From [Candidatus Thermochlorobacteriaceae] bacterium GBChlB (GTDB lineage: Bacteria > Bacteroidota > Chlorobiia > Chlorobiales > Thermochlorobacteraceae), in NCBI GenBank assembly GCA_000724175.1, contig JPGV01000032.1:1-48671 (forward strand): a stretch of DNA of 48,671 bases, read 5' to 3'. Shown here piece by piece: positions 1 through 7,747 of this stretch (the stretch's first letter is position 1; each line of letters opens with the position of its first letter). The position numbers and the translations under genes are program-made. Below the pieces are notes generated by a model. The model did not search any database. It had not been told where the DNA came from and saw only the letters and a list, made by a program, of their open reading frames with translations.

Positions 1-110
1 ACCTTTTTGCCTTCACGGTTCGCAAGGATATGATTGAGGAGCGTCGTTTTTCCTACGCCCAAAAATCCTGACAGCACTGTTACAGGCAGTTTCTTTACTG
101 GTCTTGACAT
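1..110 (-). CDS. COG0523/CobW-family GTPase, N-terminal fragment (runs off left edge)
   Basis: Only the first 36 codons are inside the window, read leftward from the ATG at 110-108. The translation begins [20 protein letters not shown] and continues [16 protein letters not shown]. The GxxGxGKTT P-loop followed by LLNHIL is the hallmark of COG0523 (CobW/YjiA/ZigA) G3E GTPases. These load metals, often zinc or cobalt, onto client proteins in the cytoplasm. The CxCC metal motif and the C-terminal domain lie outside the window, so the subgroup and metal cannot be decided. A palindrome 54 bp upstream (164-180) could be its operator. Confidence 0.85.
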   Translation of the reverse strand, partial: MSRPVKKLPVTVLSGFLGVGKTTLLNHILANREGKK

Positions 111-163
111 AGTTGATGCTCGTTGAGATGTGTCCGAAATAATTTACACTTGATTTTCAAAAA

Positions 164-180
164 ATGCAAATCGTTTGCAT
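164..180. promoter_or_regulatory. Perfect inverted repeat, possible metalloregulator operator
   Basis: ATGCAAATCGTTTGCAT is a perfect 7-3-7 palindrome (arms ATGCAAA/TTTGCAT). It lies 54 bp upstream of the COG0523 GTPase start, where an operator for that leftward gene would sit. COG0523 genes in many bacteria are controlled by Zur-type Fur-family repressors, whose boxes are often 7-1-7 palindromes of this size. The Zur assignment is inference; only the palindrome and its position are seen. Confidence 0.4.
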
Positions 181-208
181 TTGACTCTTACGCTTTTGGA
201 AAAGTGTG

Positions 209-229
209 GCAAAACGAACTCGGTTTTGC
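209..229. other. Hairpin in the 111-373 intergenic region
   Basis: GCAAAAC and GTTTTGC form a perfect 7-bp stem around a 7-nt loop. No T-run follows on the right. It lies between the COG0523 gene and the lipocalin-like gene, both leftward, so it could end transcription of the latter or be part of the COG0523 promoter region. I see no convincing gene in 111-373. Confidence 0.3.
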
Positions 230-373
230 GCCCAGCAAGCCTGCTTGGTTTATCGCCGTGCGTTCATTGTGGTTGGGGTTGGGTTATGGGCTTATGTTCA
301 TTGAGTTAGTTCAGCAGCCCTAACGACAGCACTTGGCATTGCAACGATACACCTTATTCGCTTCCGATGTCAG

Positions 374-823
374 TTACTCCACGCGCTTCCATGTAATTTC
401 GTGCAGTCGCGTCTTGAGTCCGCTTTTCACTTCGGCGGTCAAAATGAGCGTAGTGCCATTGAGGTTGATAAACCGTTTCTGCTCGGTTTGAAGAATCCAT
501 GTGTGCAGGCTGCCCTCCACATGGTGCGTTACGCTTTTGCTATCCTCACTGACGGTGTATGTGCCGAAATAGGCAATGTAGCCATTGTAAGATGATTTCA
601 ACTCTTCAATTGTCTCTGTGCCGGGGCGGTGTTGGCGGGCGCGCTCTGGCTTCATAATTTGGGCGGACATATAGCCAGTATCGGTATAGAGCAAGAGTCC
701 GACAGGTTCTTCACCGTATGGAAAGTGTGTGTCGCCACCAGCCGTGCGCACACAATACGATACAAGTTTCCATGCGCCGACCAAACGGCTTTTCATGGAG
801 GCAGGCGTATCTAAGACAATCAT
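374..823 (-). CDS. Lipocalin-like domain protein
   Basis: A 149-aa protein without signal peptide or membrane segment. The N-terminal LVGAWKLVS, then FPYGEEPVGLLLYTDTGYMSAQIMKP, matches the small cytosolic lipocalin-like family (Pfam Lipocalin_5 type), in which a G-x-W motif opens a beta-barrel. The central IAYFGTYTV and VEGSL stretches also fit. Ligand and role are unknown. The family usually starts just before LVGxW, so the ATG at 796 (MKSRLVGAW) is a plausible alternative start; neither start has a Shine-Dalgarno site. It is transcribed divergently from the DUF2911 gene, with hairpins and a palindrome in the shared 190-bp gap. Confidence 0.75.
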   Translation of the reverse strand: MIVLDTPASMKSRLVGAWKLVSYCVRTAGGDTHFPYGEEPVGLLLYTDTGYMSAQIMKPERARQHRPGTETIEELKSSYNGYIAYFGTYTVSEDSKSVTHHVEGSLHTWILQTEQKRFINLNGTTLILTAEVKSGLKTRLHEITWKRVE

Positions 824-832
824 AGCAGTAGA

Positions 833-853
833 GCAAGGCGTCTCGTGCCTTGC
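833..853. other. Hairpin near lipocalin-like gene start
   Basis: GCAAGGC and GCCTTGC pair perfectly (7 bp) around GTCTCGT, just upstream of the lipocalin-like gene and adjoining the palindrome at 854-867. It may lie in that gene's 5' leader. Function is unknown. Confidence 0.3.
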
Positions 854-867
854 GCGTAAATTTACGC
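854..867. promoter_or_regulatory. 14-bp perfect palindrome in divergent promoter region
   Basis: GCGTAAATTTACGC is a perfect palindrome with no spacer, 31 bp upstream of the lipocalin-like start (823) and about 145 bp upstream of the DUF2911 start. The symmetry suits a dimeric regulator. No regulator can be named from the sequence. Confidence 0.35.
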
Positions 868-1012
868 CTGAAAGCGGCGCATTCTCAAACCGTCGGAACG
901 CTTTTTTGAAGTTCAGTGATGTTCAATGATGGCGCCGTTTTTTGTATCTTAGCAGGTTGTAATGTGCTGTGCAATCACGGTGCCTTCTATCCACTTAAAA
1001 CGCATTCAACCT

Positions 1013-1582
1013 ATGAGACTTGTATTTTTCTTTTTGTTAGTTCTCTCCGCACTGGCGACTCAAACGGCGCTGGCACAAAAGCCTGACAGCAATTACATCA
1101 AAGCACTTGCGCCGCGCCCCAGCCCGATGTCCGTTGCTAAAACGACGATTGGCGACGCCTACATTAAAATCGTTTATTCGCGCCCGTTCAAAAAAGGCCG
1201 GTTGATTTTCGGCACAAAGGAAGAAAAAGCACTCGTGCCTTACGGCGAAGTTTGGCGATTGGGAGCAAACGAAGCCACTGAAATCACGCTCACCAAAGAC
1301 ATCACCATCGCTGGAAAACCGCTCAAAGCTGGCACCTACTCAATGTTCGCTATCCCGCAAAAGGATAAATTTACCGTCATCATCAACAGCGAACTCGGAC
1401 TCTGGGGGCAGTTCAGAATGGACGAGAAAAAAGAAGTCCTGCGCTTCGATGTTCCCGTCGGACAAACCGAAGGCGAGTTCGAAGCCTTCACGATGATGTT
1501 CAAAAAGCCCGAAGGCACCACGACGGAGTTGATGCTTGTTTGGGATATGATGAAAGTCGTCATCCCGATTAAAGTCGGGTAG
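1013..1582 (+). CDS. DUF2911 secreted protein
   Basis: From the ATG at 1013 the protein is 189 aa. It opens with a clear Sec signal peptide (MRLVFFFLLVLSALATQTALA, cleavage before QKPDSN). The in-frame ATG at 962 would put 17 residues ahead of the signal and is less likely. The mature part carries the DUF2911 signature: KTTIGDAYIKIVYSRPFKKGR, VWRLGANEATEI, LKAGTYSMFAIP and LGLWGQF. DUF2911 proteins are widespread periplasmic or secreted proteins of Bacteroidota/Chlorobi with no proven function. The sensor kinase gene follows 64 bp downstream on the same strand, but nothing shows they are linked functionally. Confidence 0.85.
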   Translation: MRLVFFFLLVLSALATQTALAQKPDSNYIKALAPRPSPMSVAKTTIGDAYIKIVYSRPFKKGRLIFGTKEEKALVPYGEVWRLGANEATEITLTKDITIAGKPLKAGTYSMFAIPQKDKFTVIINSELGLWGQFRMDEKKEVLRFDVPVGQTEGEFEAFTMMFKKPEGTTTELMLVWDMMKVVIPIKVG

Positions 1583-1646
1583 GCATATTTGTTATCGGCG
1601 CAATACGGTCGTTGGTTCGTTCGCTTAAATTAGACCATGAGCTACA

Positions 1647-4600
1647 ATGTGGTGCTATCTTGCTGCGATATTTGTTGTAATGTTGGCGTCTAAGGTTTGG
1701 GCGCAAGACTCTCCTATTGCTTTTGAGCGCTTGTCTACTGCTGATGGGCTTGGAAACAATGATATAAGAGACATTGCACAAGACAAACAAGGATATTTGT
1801 GGATATCCACAGCGGACGGCTTGAACCGCTACGACGGCTACACGATGACATTGTTCAGAAGCAACCGGAAAGACAGCACATCGCTGAGAAGCAACTTAAT
1901 CCACAAAACTTTTGTCGATCGTGATGGTGTAGTCTGGGCATTATCCTATGAGTATTTGCATCAGTTTCACCCGAAACAACATACATTTTCTTGGTATCGT
2001 TTACCGCACGATTATACGCTAACGCACGCTTATGCAGAATCTATCGCGCAAAGTAACGATGGCTCATTATGGCTCACGCTTGGCATATACCTCTGTCGCT
2101 TCTATAACGGACGCTTCGAACGATTCACCCTGCCCTATCCTCCTGAACACTTCATTTCAACTGCCATACATCGCTCCCGAATTACATCGTTGATTGCAGA
2201 TACCGCTAACAACTGTCTCTGGTGTGGCACTGTGGGCGCTGTGTATTGCTTTGATATTGCCCGTCGAACATTCACACGGTTCCCTGTGGAGGAAAATGGG
2301 GTATCAGCCGCCTATGTTGCCTCAATTGTTCTTGGCAATCAGGACACTCTTTGGTTAGGGGTATCACGGCTGCTGGACCCATCTCTCAGTGCTTGCCCTA
2401 CGGGTATTTTTGCGTTGAATCATCGAACAGGCGTGCACCAACGCCTCAGACCTGACCGTGATAGTTCTCACAGGCAACGACCTGAGGTGGAGGTAAACAA
2501 CATGACCATAGATAAAGAGCAGTGGATTTGGATGGCCACCTATACGGGGCTTTACAAGTTCCATCCCCGCACGTTTCAATTTCAGCACTTTCAACACGAC
2601 TCAAAGAACCCACAGAGTTTGGCAAGCAACATGCTTAGCTGTGTCTTCTGTGACGGCTCTGGAGTAATTTGGGTGGGCAGTTCAACCAACGGGATTTCAA
2701 AGTATGCGCCCTATCGACAAAAATTCCAACTCTATCGCCACAACCCTTACGACGAAAATAGCCTAAGCAATAACTATGTTCGTGGGATTTTGGAAGATGA
2801 CAACGGGAATTTGTTTGTGGCTACACAGTTCGGGGGATTAAACCGACTTAATCGGCGCAGCGGTGTTTGGACGCATTTTCGGGGCGGCCCGATTGGCCGT
2901 GATTTCAAACTTAGCACGGATAACATCCGTGCTGTGCTTCAAGATAAAGATGGCAGCATCTGGATTGGCAGCCATACGCCGCCAGCCCTCGCGCGGTTGT
3001 ATCCGCACACTAATCGGATTGAACAAATAAAAGGGTATCCGAGTATTGCTCCCATCAATATGTTTTATCACGCTCGTTCTGGGGAAATCTGGATTTGTAA
3101 CGAATCCACTGCCATTCTGCGCCTTTCACCCGACCGCAAATCACTCTTGCCATCTATCCCGAAGTCGCTGGGCTCGTATAACTTCGGCAACGCTCATACT
3201 CTTTTGGAAGACCGATTTGGAGACATCTGGGTGGGCACCGAGTTTGGGTTGTTTCAACTCGATAGCCTGTTCAATGTGAAGAAAGCGTTTTTTCACTCTG
3301 CTACAGACAGCACGACAGTTAGCAGCAATCTGATTACCCATGCGGTGGAATCGTCCGCAGGGGAGTTGTGGTTTGCCACCAAAGGGGGCGGAATTTGCCG
3401 CTACAATCGTCAGAACGGCTCGTTCGTGCATTTTACCGAAACGGAAGGGCTGCCACACAACAATACCTACGCGATTCTTGAAGATGCGAGAGGCAACTTT
3501 TGGATCTCAACCGATAACGGCATCTGTGAATTTAACCCAGTGACGAAGGCGGTTCGAAAGTTCGGGGTAACCGATGGCTTACAGAATACTGAGTTCAATC
3601 GGTTCGCTTACTTCAAGAATAAACGGGGCGAGATGTTTTTTGGCGGCGTCAACGGGCTGAATAGTTTTTTTCCCGACCGTATCAAACTTAACCCGAACCC
3701 GCCGACGGTTGCATTGACCAGCATTAAACTTACCAATAACACCCTCTTTCCGGTAGACATTGGCGACACCGTTCAACTTCAGCGCGACCAAAATGAACTC
3801 ACATTCGAGTTGACCGCGTTTGAATACACATCGCCAGAACGCAATCGCTATGCGTGCTTTTTGGAAGGCTACGACAAGACATGGCGCAATCTCGGCAATA
3901 AGCGCGAAGCTGTTTATACTAACCTTGACGCGGGAGCTTACACGCTCTACATTAGAGCGGCAAACAGCGACGGAACATGGAGTGCAGAGAAACGCGCCGC
4001 GCACCTCACGATTGAGCCGATGCTGTGGGAACGCTGGTGGTTTCGAGTGTTCGCCGTCACCGTCTTGGTTTTTGGGTTCGCAGCGTTCTACCAAATTCGC
4101 ATCAAGCGAATTGAGACGCAAAATCATGCACTTGAAATGATCGTGCGTCGCAGCACCGAAGAAGTTTTACAGCGGAACAGAGAACTTGCTGACGCCAATC
4201 GTCATCTGGCTGACACGCTGAACCGAGCAGAAGCAGAACGACAGCGCGCTGAAGTTGCAAATCGTTTCAAAACGGAGCTGCTCGGCATCGTCGCACATGA
4301 CCTTAAAAATCCGCTTCAAACCATTCTCGGCTTCTCTTTGCTCATCCAAGAAGTATCACAAGATAAATCTTCCACAGCGGAGCCCACCTTACACATTCAA
4401 CGCGCGGCTAATCGGATGCTCAAACTTATCAACGATTTATTGCAGAGTGCCGCTGTTGAAACAGGACAGATTGCCCTAAACAACGAAGCGGTCGATGTTA
4501 CGCTGTTGTTGGAGGCGACGGTCAATGACAACCGTCTTCGCGCCGAGTCAAAGTTGCAGAAAATCATATTTGCGGGCGACGCTGAAACCACTGTGTATGG

Positions 4601-5048
4601 CGACCCAGCGCGCTTGCGCGACGTGTTTGAGAATCTTCTCAGCAACGCGCTGAAGTTTTCGCCCGTAAATTCAACCGTTTGGGTCACTGTTAAAAAAATT
4701 CTTGTGACGGAAAGCCGAATGCGCCGCGCCACCGACAGCCGGCAGCCCAACGTGGTGCGAATCACTTTTAAAGACGAAGGTCAGGGAATCACGGAAAAAG
4801 ATATGGACAAGCTTTTTGGAAAATTTCAAAAGCTCTCCGCCAAGCCAACCGGTGGCGAAACTTCCACAGGGCTGGGGCTCTCGATCACCAAACAACTTGT
4901 AGAGCTGCACGGCGGCAGTGTCTGGGCAGAGAGCGGCGGTAAGAACAAAGGCACGACGTTCTTCATCGAGCTGCCCGCGCTGTTACCGAACGCCCCCTTC
5001 CGTCAAGAGCACCTGAAGACAAGCGCCGATGACGGTTCAAAAGTTTAA
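1647..5048 (+). CDS. Reg_prop/Y_Y_Y sensor histidine kinase (no receiver)
   Basis: A 1133-aa membrane sensor. A signal peptide (MWCYLAAIFVVMLASKVWA) is followed by about 700 residues of two-component propeller repeats, recognisable by recurring LWISTADGLNRYD, IWVGSS and FWISTDNGICEF motifs. Next come a Y_Y_Y domain (around 725-790, YACFLEGYDKTWRNL), one membrane helix (around 796-818), a short coiled coil and a HisKA domain with phospho-acceptor His884 (VAHDLKNPL). The HATPase_c domain follows, with N box ENLLSNALKFSP, G1 DEGQGI and G2 GLGLSI. The periplasmic propellers resemble the glycan-sensing hybrid systems of Bacteroidota, but this protein ends about 20 residues after the ATPase domain. 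The receiver and AraC-type output domains of those hybrids are absent, so it needs a separate response regulator. The nearest receiver gene is about 32 kb away. The signal is unknown. Confidence 0.9.
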   Translation: MWCYLAAIFVVMLASKVWAQDSPIAFERLSTADGLGNNDIRDIAQDKQGYLWISTADGLNRYDGYTMTLFRSNRKDSTSLRSNLIHKTFVDRDGVVWALSYEYLHQFHPKQHTFSWYRLPHDYTLTHAYAESIAQSNDGSLWLTLGIYLCRFYNGRFERFTLPYPPEHFISTAIHRSRITSLIADTANNCLWCGTVGAVYCFDIARRTFTRFPVEENGVSAAYVASIVLGNQDTLWLGVSRLLDPSLSACPTGIFALNHRTGVHQRLRPDRDSSHRQRPEVEVNNMTIDKEQWIWMATYTGLYKFHPRTFQFQHFQHDSKNPQSLASNMLSCVFCDGSGVIWVGSSTNGISKYAPYRQKFQLYRHNPYDENSLSNNYVRGILEDDNGNLFVATQFGGLNRLNRRSGVWTHFRGGPIGRDFKLSTDNIRAVLQDKDGSIWIGSHTPPALARLYPHTNRIEQIKGYPSIAPINMFYHARSGEIWICNESTAILRLSPDRKSLLPSIPKSLGSYNFGNAHTLLEDRFGDIWVGTEFGLFQLDSLFNVKKAFFHSATDSTTVSSNLITHAVESSAGELWFATKGGGICRYNRQNGSFVHFTETEGLPHNNTYAILEDARGNFWISTDNGICEFNPVTKAVRKFGVTDGLQNTEFNRFAYFKNKRGEMFFGGVNGLNSFFPDRIKLNPNPPTVALTSIKLTNNTLFPVDIGDTVQLQRDQNELTFELTAFEYTSPERNRYACFLEGYDKTWRNLGNKREAVYTNLDAGAYTLYIRAANSDGTWSAEKRAAHLTIEPMLWERWWFRVFAVTVLVFGFAAFYQIRIKRIETQNHALEMIVRRSTEEVLQRNRELADANRHLADTLNRAEAERQRAEVANRFKTELLGIVAHDLKNPLQTILGFSLLIQEVSQDKSSTAEPTLHIQRAANRMLKLINDLLQSAAVETGQIALNNEAVDVTLLLEATVNDNRLRAESKLQKIIFAGDAETTVYGDPARLRDVFENLLSNALKFSPVNSTVWVTVKKILVTESRMRRATDSRQPNVVRITFKDEGQGITEKDMDKLFGKFQKLSAKPTGGETSTGLGLSITKQLVELHGGSVWAESGGKNKGTTFFIELPALLPNAPFRQEHLKTSADDGSKV

Positions 5049-5117
5049 CGCACAGGCAACACAACTCTCGACGCTGTGCCGTATATTTTTAATTCTGCAA
5101 CATCTATTCAAACATCA

Positions 5118-6797
5118 ATGAACCGCGTTGTCTTTTTTCTGCTGCTTACATGGGCGTCCATCGCCGCAGCGCAAAAAAAATCGCCGCCGAAACCCGTCGC
5201 CGTGCAATCTGCCGCGCCGAAACTTGTTATTGCTATCATTATCGACCAATTTCGGTTTGATTACCTCGATAAGTTCGCGGAACACTATGTGCCTGCAACG
5301 AAAACATCGGGCGGCTTTCAACGCTTGCTCCAAAACGGCGCCCTGATGACCAACGCGCACTATCCTTACATCAACACATATACCGCGCCTGGACACGCAA
5401 CGTTTCTCACTGGCGTTGCACCTGAGCGAAGCGGCATTGTCGGCAATGAATGGATTGACCGCTCGACCAACCGAGCTACCTACTGCGTCGAAGACACAAC
5501 GGTGCAAGCGGTTGGCATTGAGGCGCGCGGTGTGGCAGGACAAATGTCGCCGAAAAATTGTTTTGTCGAGACCGTCTGCGACCGATTAAAATCTTTCTCT
5601 CCCAAAAGCAAAGTCATCGGCATTGCGATTAAAGATAGAGGCGCGGTGCTGCCTGCTGGGAAACGCGCCGATGGAGCGTTCTGGTTCGATGTGGCAAGCG
5701 GCAATTGGATTTCCAGCACCTACTATTTCAAAGATGGCAAGTTGCCAATGTGGGTGCAAGACTTCAACGCAAGAAAGTTGCCCGAAAGCTACATCGGCAA
5801 ATCATGGACGCGCCTCTTGCCCGATACGGCTTATCCCATGCTCGACGATGTGCAGGGCGAAAGCACACTGCTCGGCGAACAACGACCCGTTTTTCCACAC
5901 ACGCTCGTCGACATTTCAAAACTTGCTGACCCTCGCTTGAAACGCTCACGCAAATACGATGTGATTGCGCCGACGCCCTTCGGCAACGACCTCACCATCG
6001 CTTTCGCCGAAGTTGCCATTGACGCCGAATCATTGGGCAAGCGCGGCGTTACAGACATTCTGACCGTCTCGTTCTCTTCGCCTGACTACTGCGGACACGC
6101 CTTCGGTCCAGAAAGCCAAGAGCAAATGGACATTCTCATTAGGCTCGACCGACAGCTTGATGCGTTTTTCCAAACGATTGACAAAACGGTCGGCTTCGAT
6201 AACTGCATTTTCATTCTCTCTGCCGATCACGGCGTCTCGCCCTTGCCCGAATTACATGGCGGCGTAAGGCTCTTCAAAAAGGAATTTTTGGATACGCTTA
6301 AATCACTCGTTCATGAAAAATATCCCGATGTGGTCTCGAACATTGAGAACGATGAGATTCTCTTAGACGCGGCGGCGGTGCAAAAGGCGGGCGCCGCTCA
6401 ACGCGATGTGGAACGCTTCGTTGGCGAATCAGCGACACTGCTGCGCGGCGTCGTCGGCTACATCACACGCTCGGAACTTCTGCACGAGCCGCTCCATCCA
6501 TTGAGCCAAATGGTAAAACGATGTTTTCACCCGTCGCGCAGCGGCGATGTTAAACTCATCTTATCGCCCTATTCCTTCTTTGCCTACGCGCAAACTGGCA
6601 CGACACACGGCACGGCTTACGACTACGACACGCACGTCCCGATTCTCTTCTGCGGTAAGGGTGTCCGACAAGGTCGATATGCGTCTGCCGCCTTTACGAT
6701 TGACACTGCGCCAACGCTGCATCGCTTGCTCGGTTTGCCCGAGACCGACCAATACGAGGGACGAGCATTGTTGGAGATTTTCACCCGTGCGCTTTAA
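5118..6797 (+). CDS. pafA: PafA-type alkaline phosphatase (phosphomonoesterase)
   Basis: From the ATG at 5118 the protein is 559 aa with a Sec signal (MNRVVFFLLLTWASIAAA), so the ATG at 5076 is probably not used. It matches the alkaline phosphatase superfamily, PafA subgroup. Key residues are Asp43 (IIIDQ), nucleophile Thr89 (TYTAPGHA), Asn110 (VGNEW), Lys172 and Arg174 (IKDRG), an SPDYCGH metal motif, ADHG and GTTHGTAYDYD. The Thr-Asn, Asn-Lys and Lys-Arg spacings (21, 62 and 2 residues) equal those I recall for characterised Bacteroidota PafA (T79, N100, K162, R164). Lys and Arg at these sites favour phosphate monoesters over diesters. The likely role is periplasmic or extracellular release of phosphate. 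It is convergent with the TPR gene, with the stop codons one base apart. Confidence 0.88.
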   Translation: MNRVVFFLLLTWASIAAAQKKSPPKPVAVQSAAPKLVIAIIIDQFRFDYLDKFAEHYVPATKTSGGFQRLLQNGALMTNAHYPYINTYTAPGHATFLTGVAPERSGIVGNEWIDRSTNRATYCVEDTTVQAVGIEARGVAGQMSPKNCFVETVCDRLKSFSPKSKVIGIAIKDRGAVLPAGKRADGAFWFDVASGNWISSTYYFKDGKLPMWVQDFNARKLPESYIGKSWTRLLPDTAYPMLDDVQGESTLLGEQRPVFPHTLVDISKLADPRLKRSRKYDVIAPTPFGNDLTIAFAEVAIDAESLGKRGVTDILTVSFSSPDYCGHAFGPESQEQMDILIRLDRQLDAFFQTIDKTVGFDNCIFILSADHGVSPLPELHGGVRLFKKEFLDTLKSLVHEKYPDVVSNIENDEILLDAAAVQKAGAAQRDVERFVGESATLLRGVVGYITRSELLHEPLHPLSQMVKRCFHPSRSGDVKLILSPYSFFAYAQTGTTHGTAYDYDTHVPILFCGKGVRQGRYASAAFTIDTAPTLHRLLGLPETDQYEGRALLEIFTRAL

Positions 6798-6798
6798 T

Positions 6799-7662
6799 CT
6801 AATTCGTCTGCGTCTTTGAATTGCTACGGAGCGATTGCAGTTCCGACTTAGCGAGCGTGTTTTTCGGATTGAGTTCTAACGCTTTCAAGAAGTCAGCTTC
6901 GGCGGCGGCGCGTCGTTGAAGTTGTTTGTTCGAGACGCCCCGATGCACATAAGCAATGTCGTTTGGTTTTAATTGAATTGCCGCATTGAAATCTGCGACT
7001 GCAAGGTCGTGCCGTTCCGAGAGCATATAGAGTTCGCCGCGCAAGAGATATGCTTCAGCAAATGTGGGTTTGAGTTCAATGGCTTTGTCTAAATCGTGCA
7101 TTGCGCCCTTGATGCGAATTTCTGAAATGTAGAACCGCGCCCAAGCATAGTGGTCTTCGGCAGTTTTCGGTAACGTGCGCGGCGGCGGAAACTTTGGCGC
7201 ACGAGATTGTTCGGTCGGTTGGTCTTCATTTGCTCTGAACACGTTTGCAATTGATGTCGCTGCATCGGCGATTGCACCAAACGGAATTTGTAAGGTTGGC
7301 ACAAGCGTCGGCACTTGCGAAGCGGGACTCGAACCGACGTATCCATAAGGCGCAGCCTCCATCACCTTCGCTTTGATGTATTTGACGACCGCAACAATCG
7401 ATTCCTCCGAGACTTTTTGAGGCGGCAGCGACTTCGGCGCTTCGGCGAGCCAATAATCGCGCGGCGGCGGATAAAACGGCTTGCGACGAATGAGAACTGG
7501 CGGCTCGGACAACACATCAGACGCGGTTATTTTTTTCGATGGAGCAATTTCCACATCGGCGGACGGCAACTCTAGAACACGCTTGGGCGCTTCCTGCGCA
7601 AGCAGTCGCACTGACAGCAACATCGCTGCGCAAACAAGTATCACTCGGCAGGTTCGCCGCAT
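6799..7662 (-). CDS. Secreted TPR-repeat protein
   Basis: Read from the ATG at 7662, the protein is 287 aa and starts with a signal peptide (MRRTCRVILVCAAMLLSVRLLA, cleavage before QEAP). The longer frame from 7731 would bury the signal and overlap the next gene's start. A low-complexity middle is followed by about three tetratricopeptide repeats in the last 110 residues (DHYAWARFYISEI, DLDKAIELKPTFAEAYLLRGELY, DLAVADFNAAIQLKPNDIAYVHRGV, AEADFLKALELNPKN). TPRs mediate protein-protein contacts, here presumably in the periplasm. No partner is evident. It is divergent from the GH13 gene with an 85-bp gap. Confidence 0.8.
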   Translation of the reverse strand: MRRTCRVILVCAAMLLSVRLLAQEAPKRVLELPSADVEIAPSKKITASDVLSEPPVLIRRKPFYPPPRDYWLAEAPKSLPPQKVSEESIVAVVKYIKAKVMEAAPYGYVGSSPASQVPTLVPTLQIPFGAIADAATSIANVFRANEDQPTEQSRAPKFPPPRTLPKTAEDHYAWARFYISEIRIKGAMHDLDKAIELKPTFAEAYLLRGELYMLSERHDLAVADFNAAIQLKPNDIAYVHRGVSNKQLQRRAAAEADFLKALELNPKNTLAKSELQSLRSNSKTQTN

Positions 7663-7747
7663 AGGCTTCGTCTTGGTTTTGTGTTCTCGATATATGAACT
7701 TACGATAATCTTTTGAACCTTTGTTCGCCAAAGTTATCTCTGCTCAA

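Noticed and set aside
123-323. 66-codon open frame between the COG0523 gene and the lipocalin-like gene
   Set aside because: No recognisable domain and no ribosome binding site, and it runs through the operator-like palindrome and a hairpin; treated as non-coding.
3579-4127. Long antisense open frame within the sensor kinase gene
   Set aside because: Its translation has no recognisable domain, and it lies opposite the well-supported kinase coding sequence; an antisense shadow.
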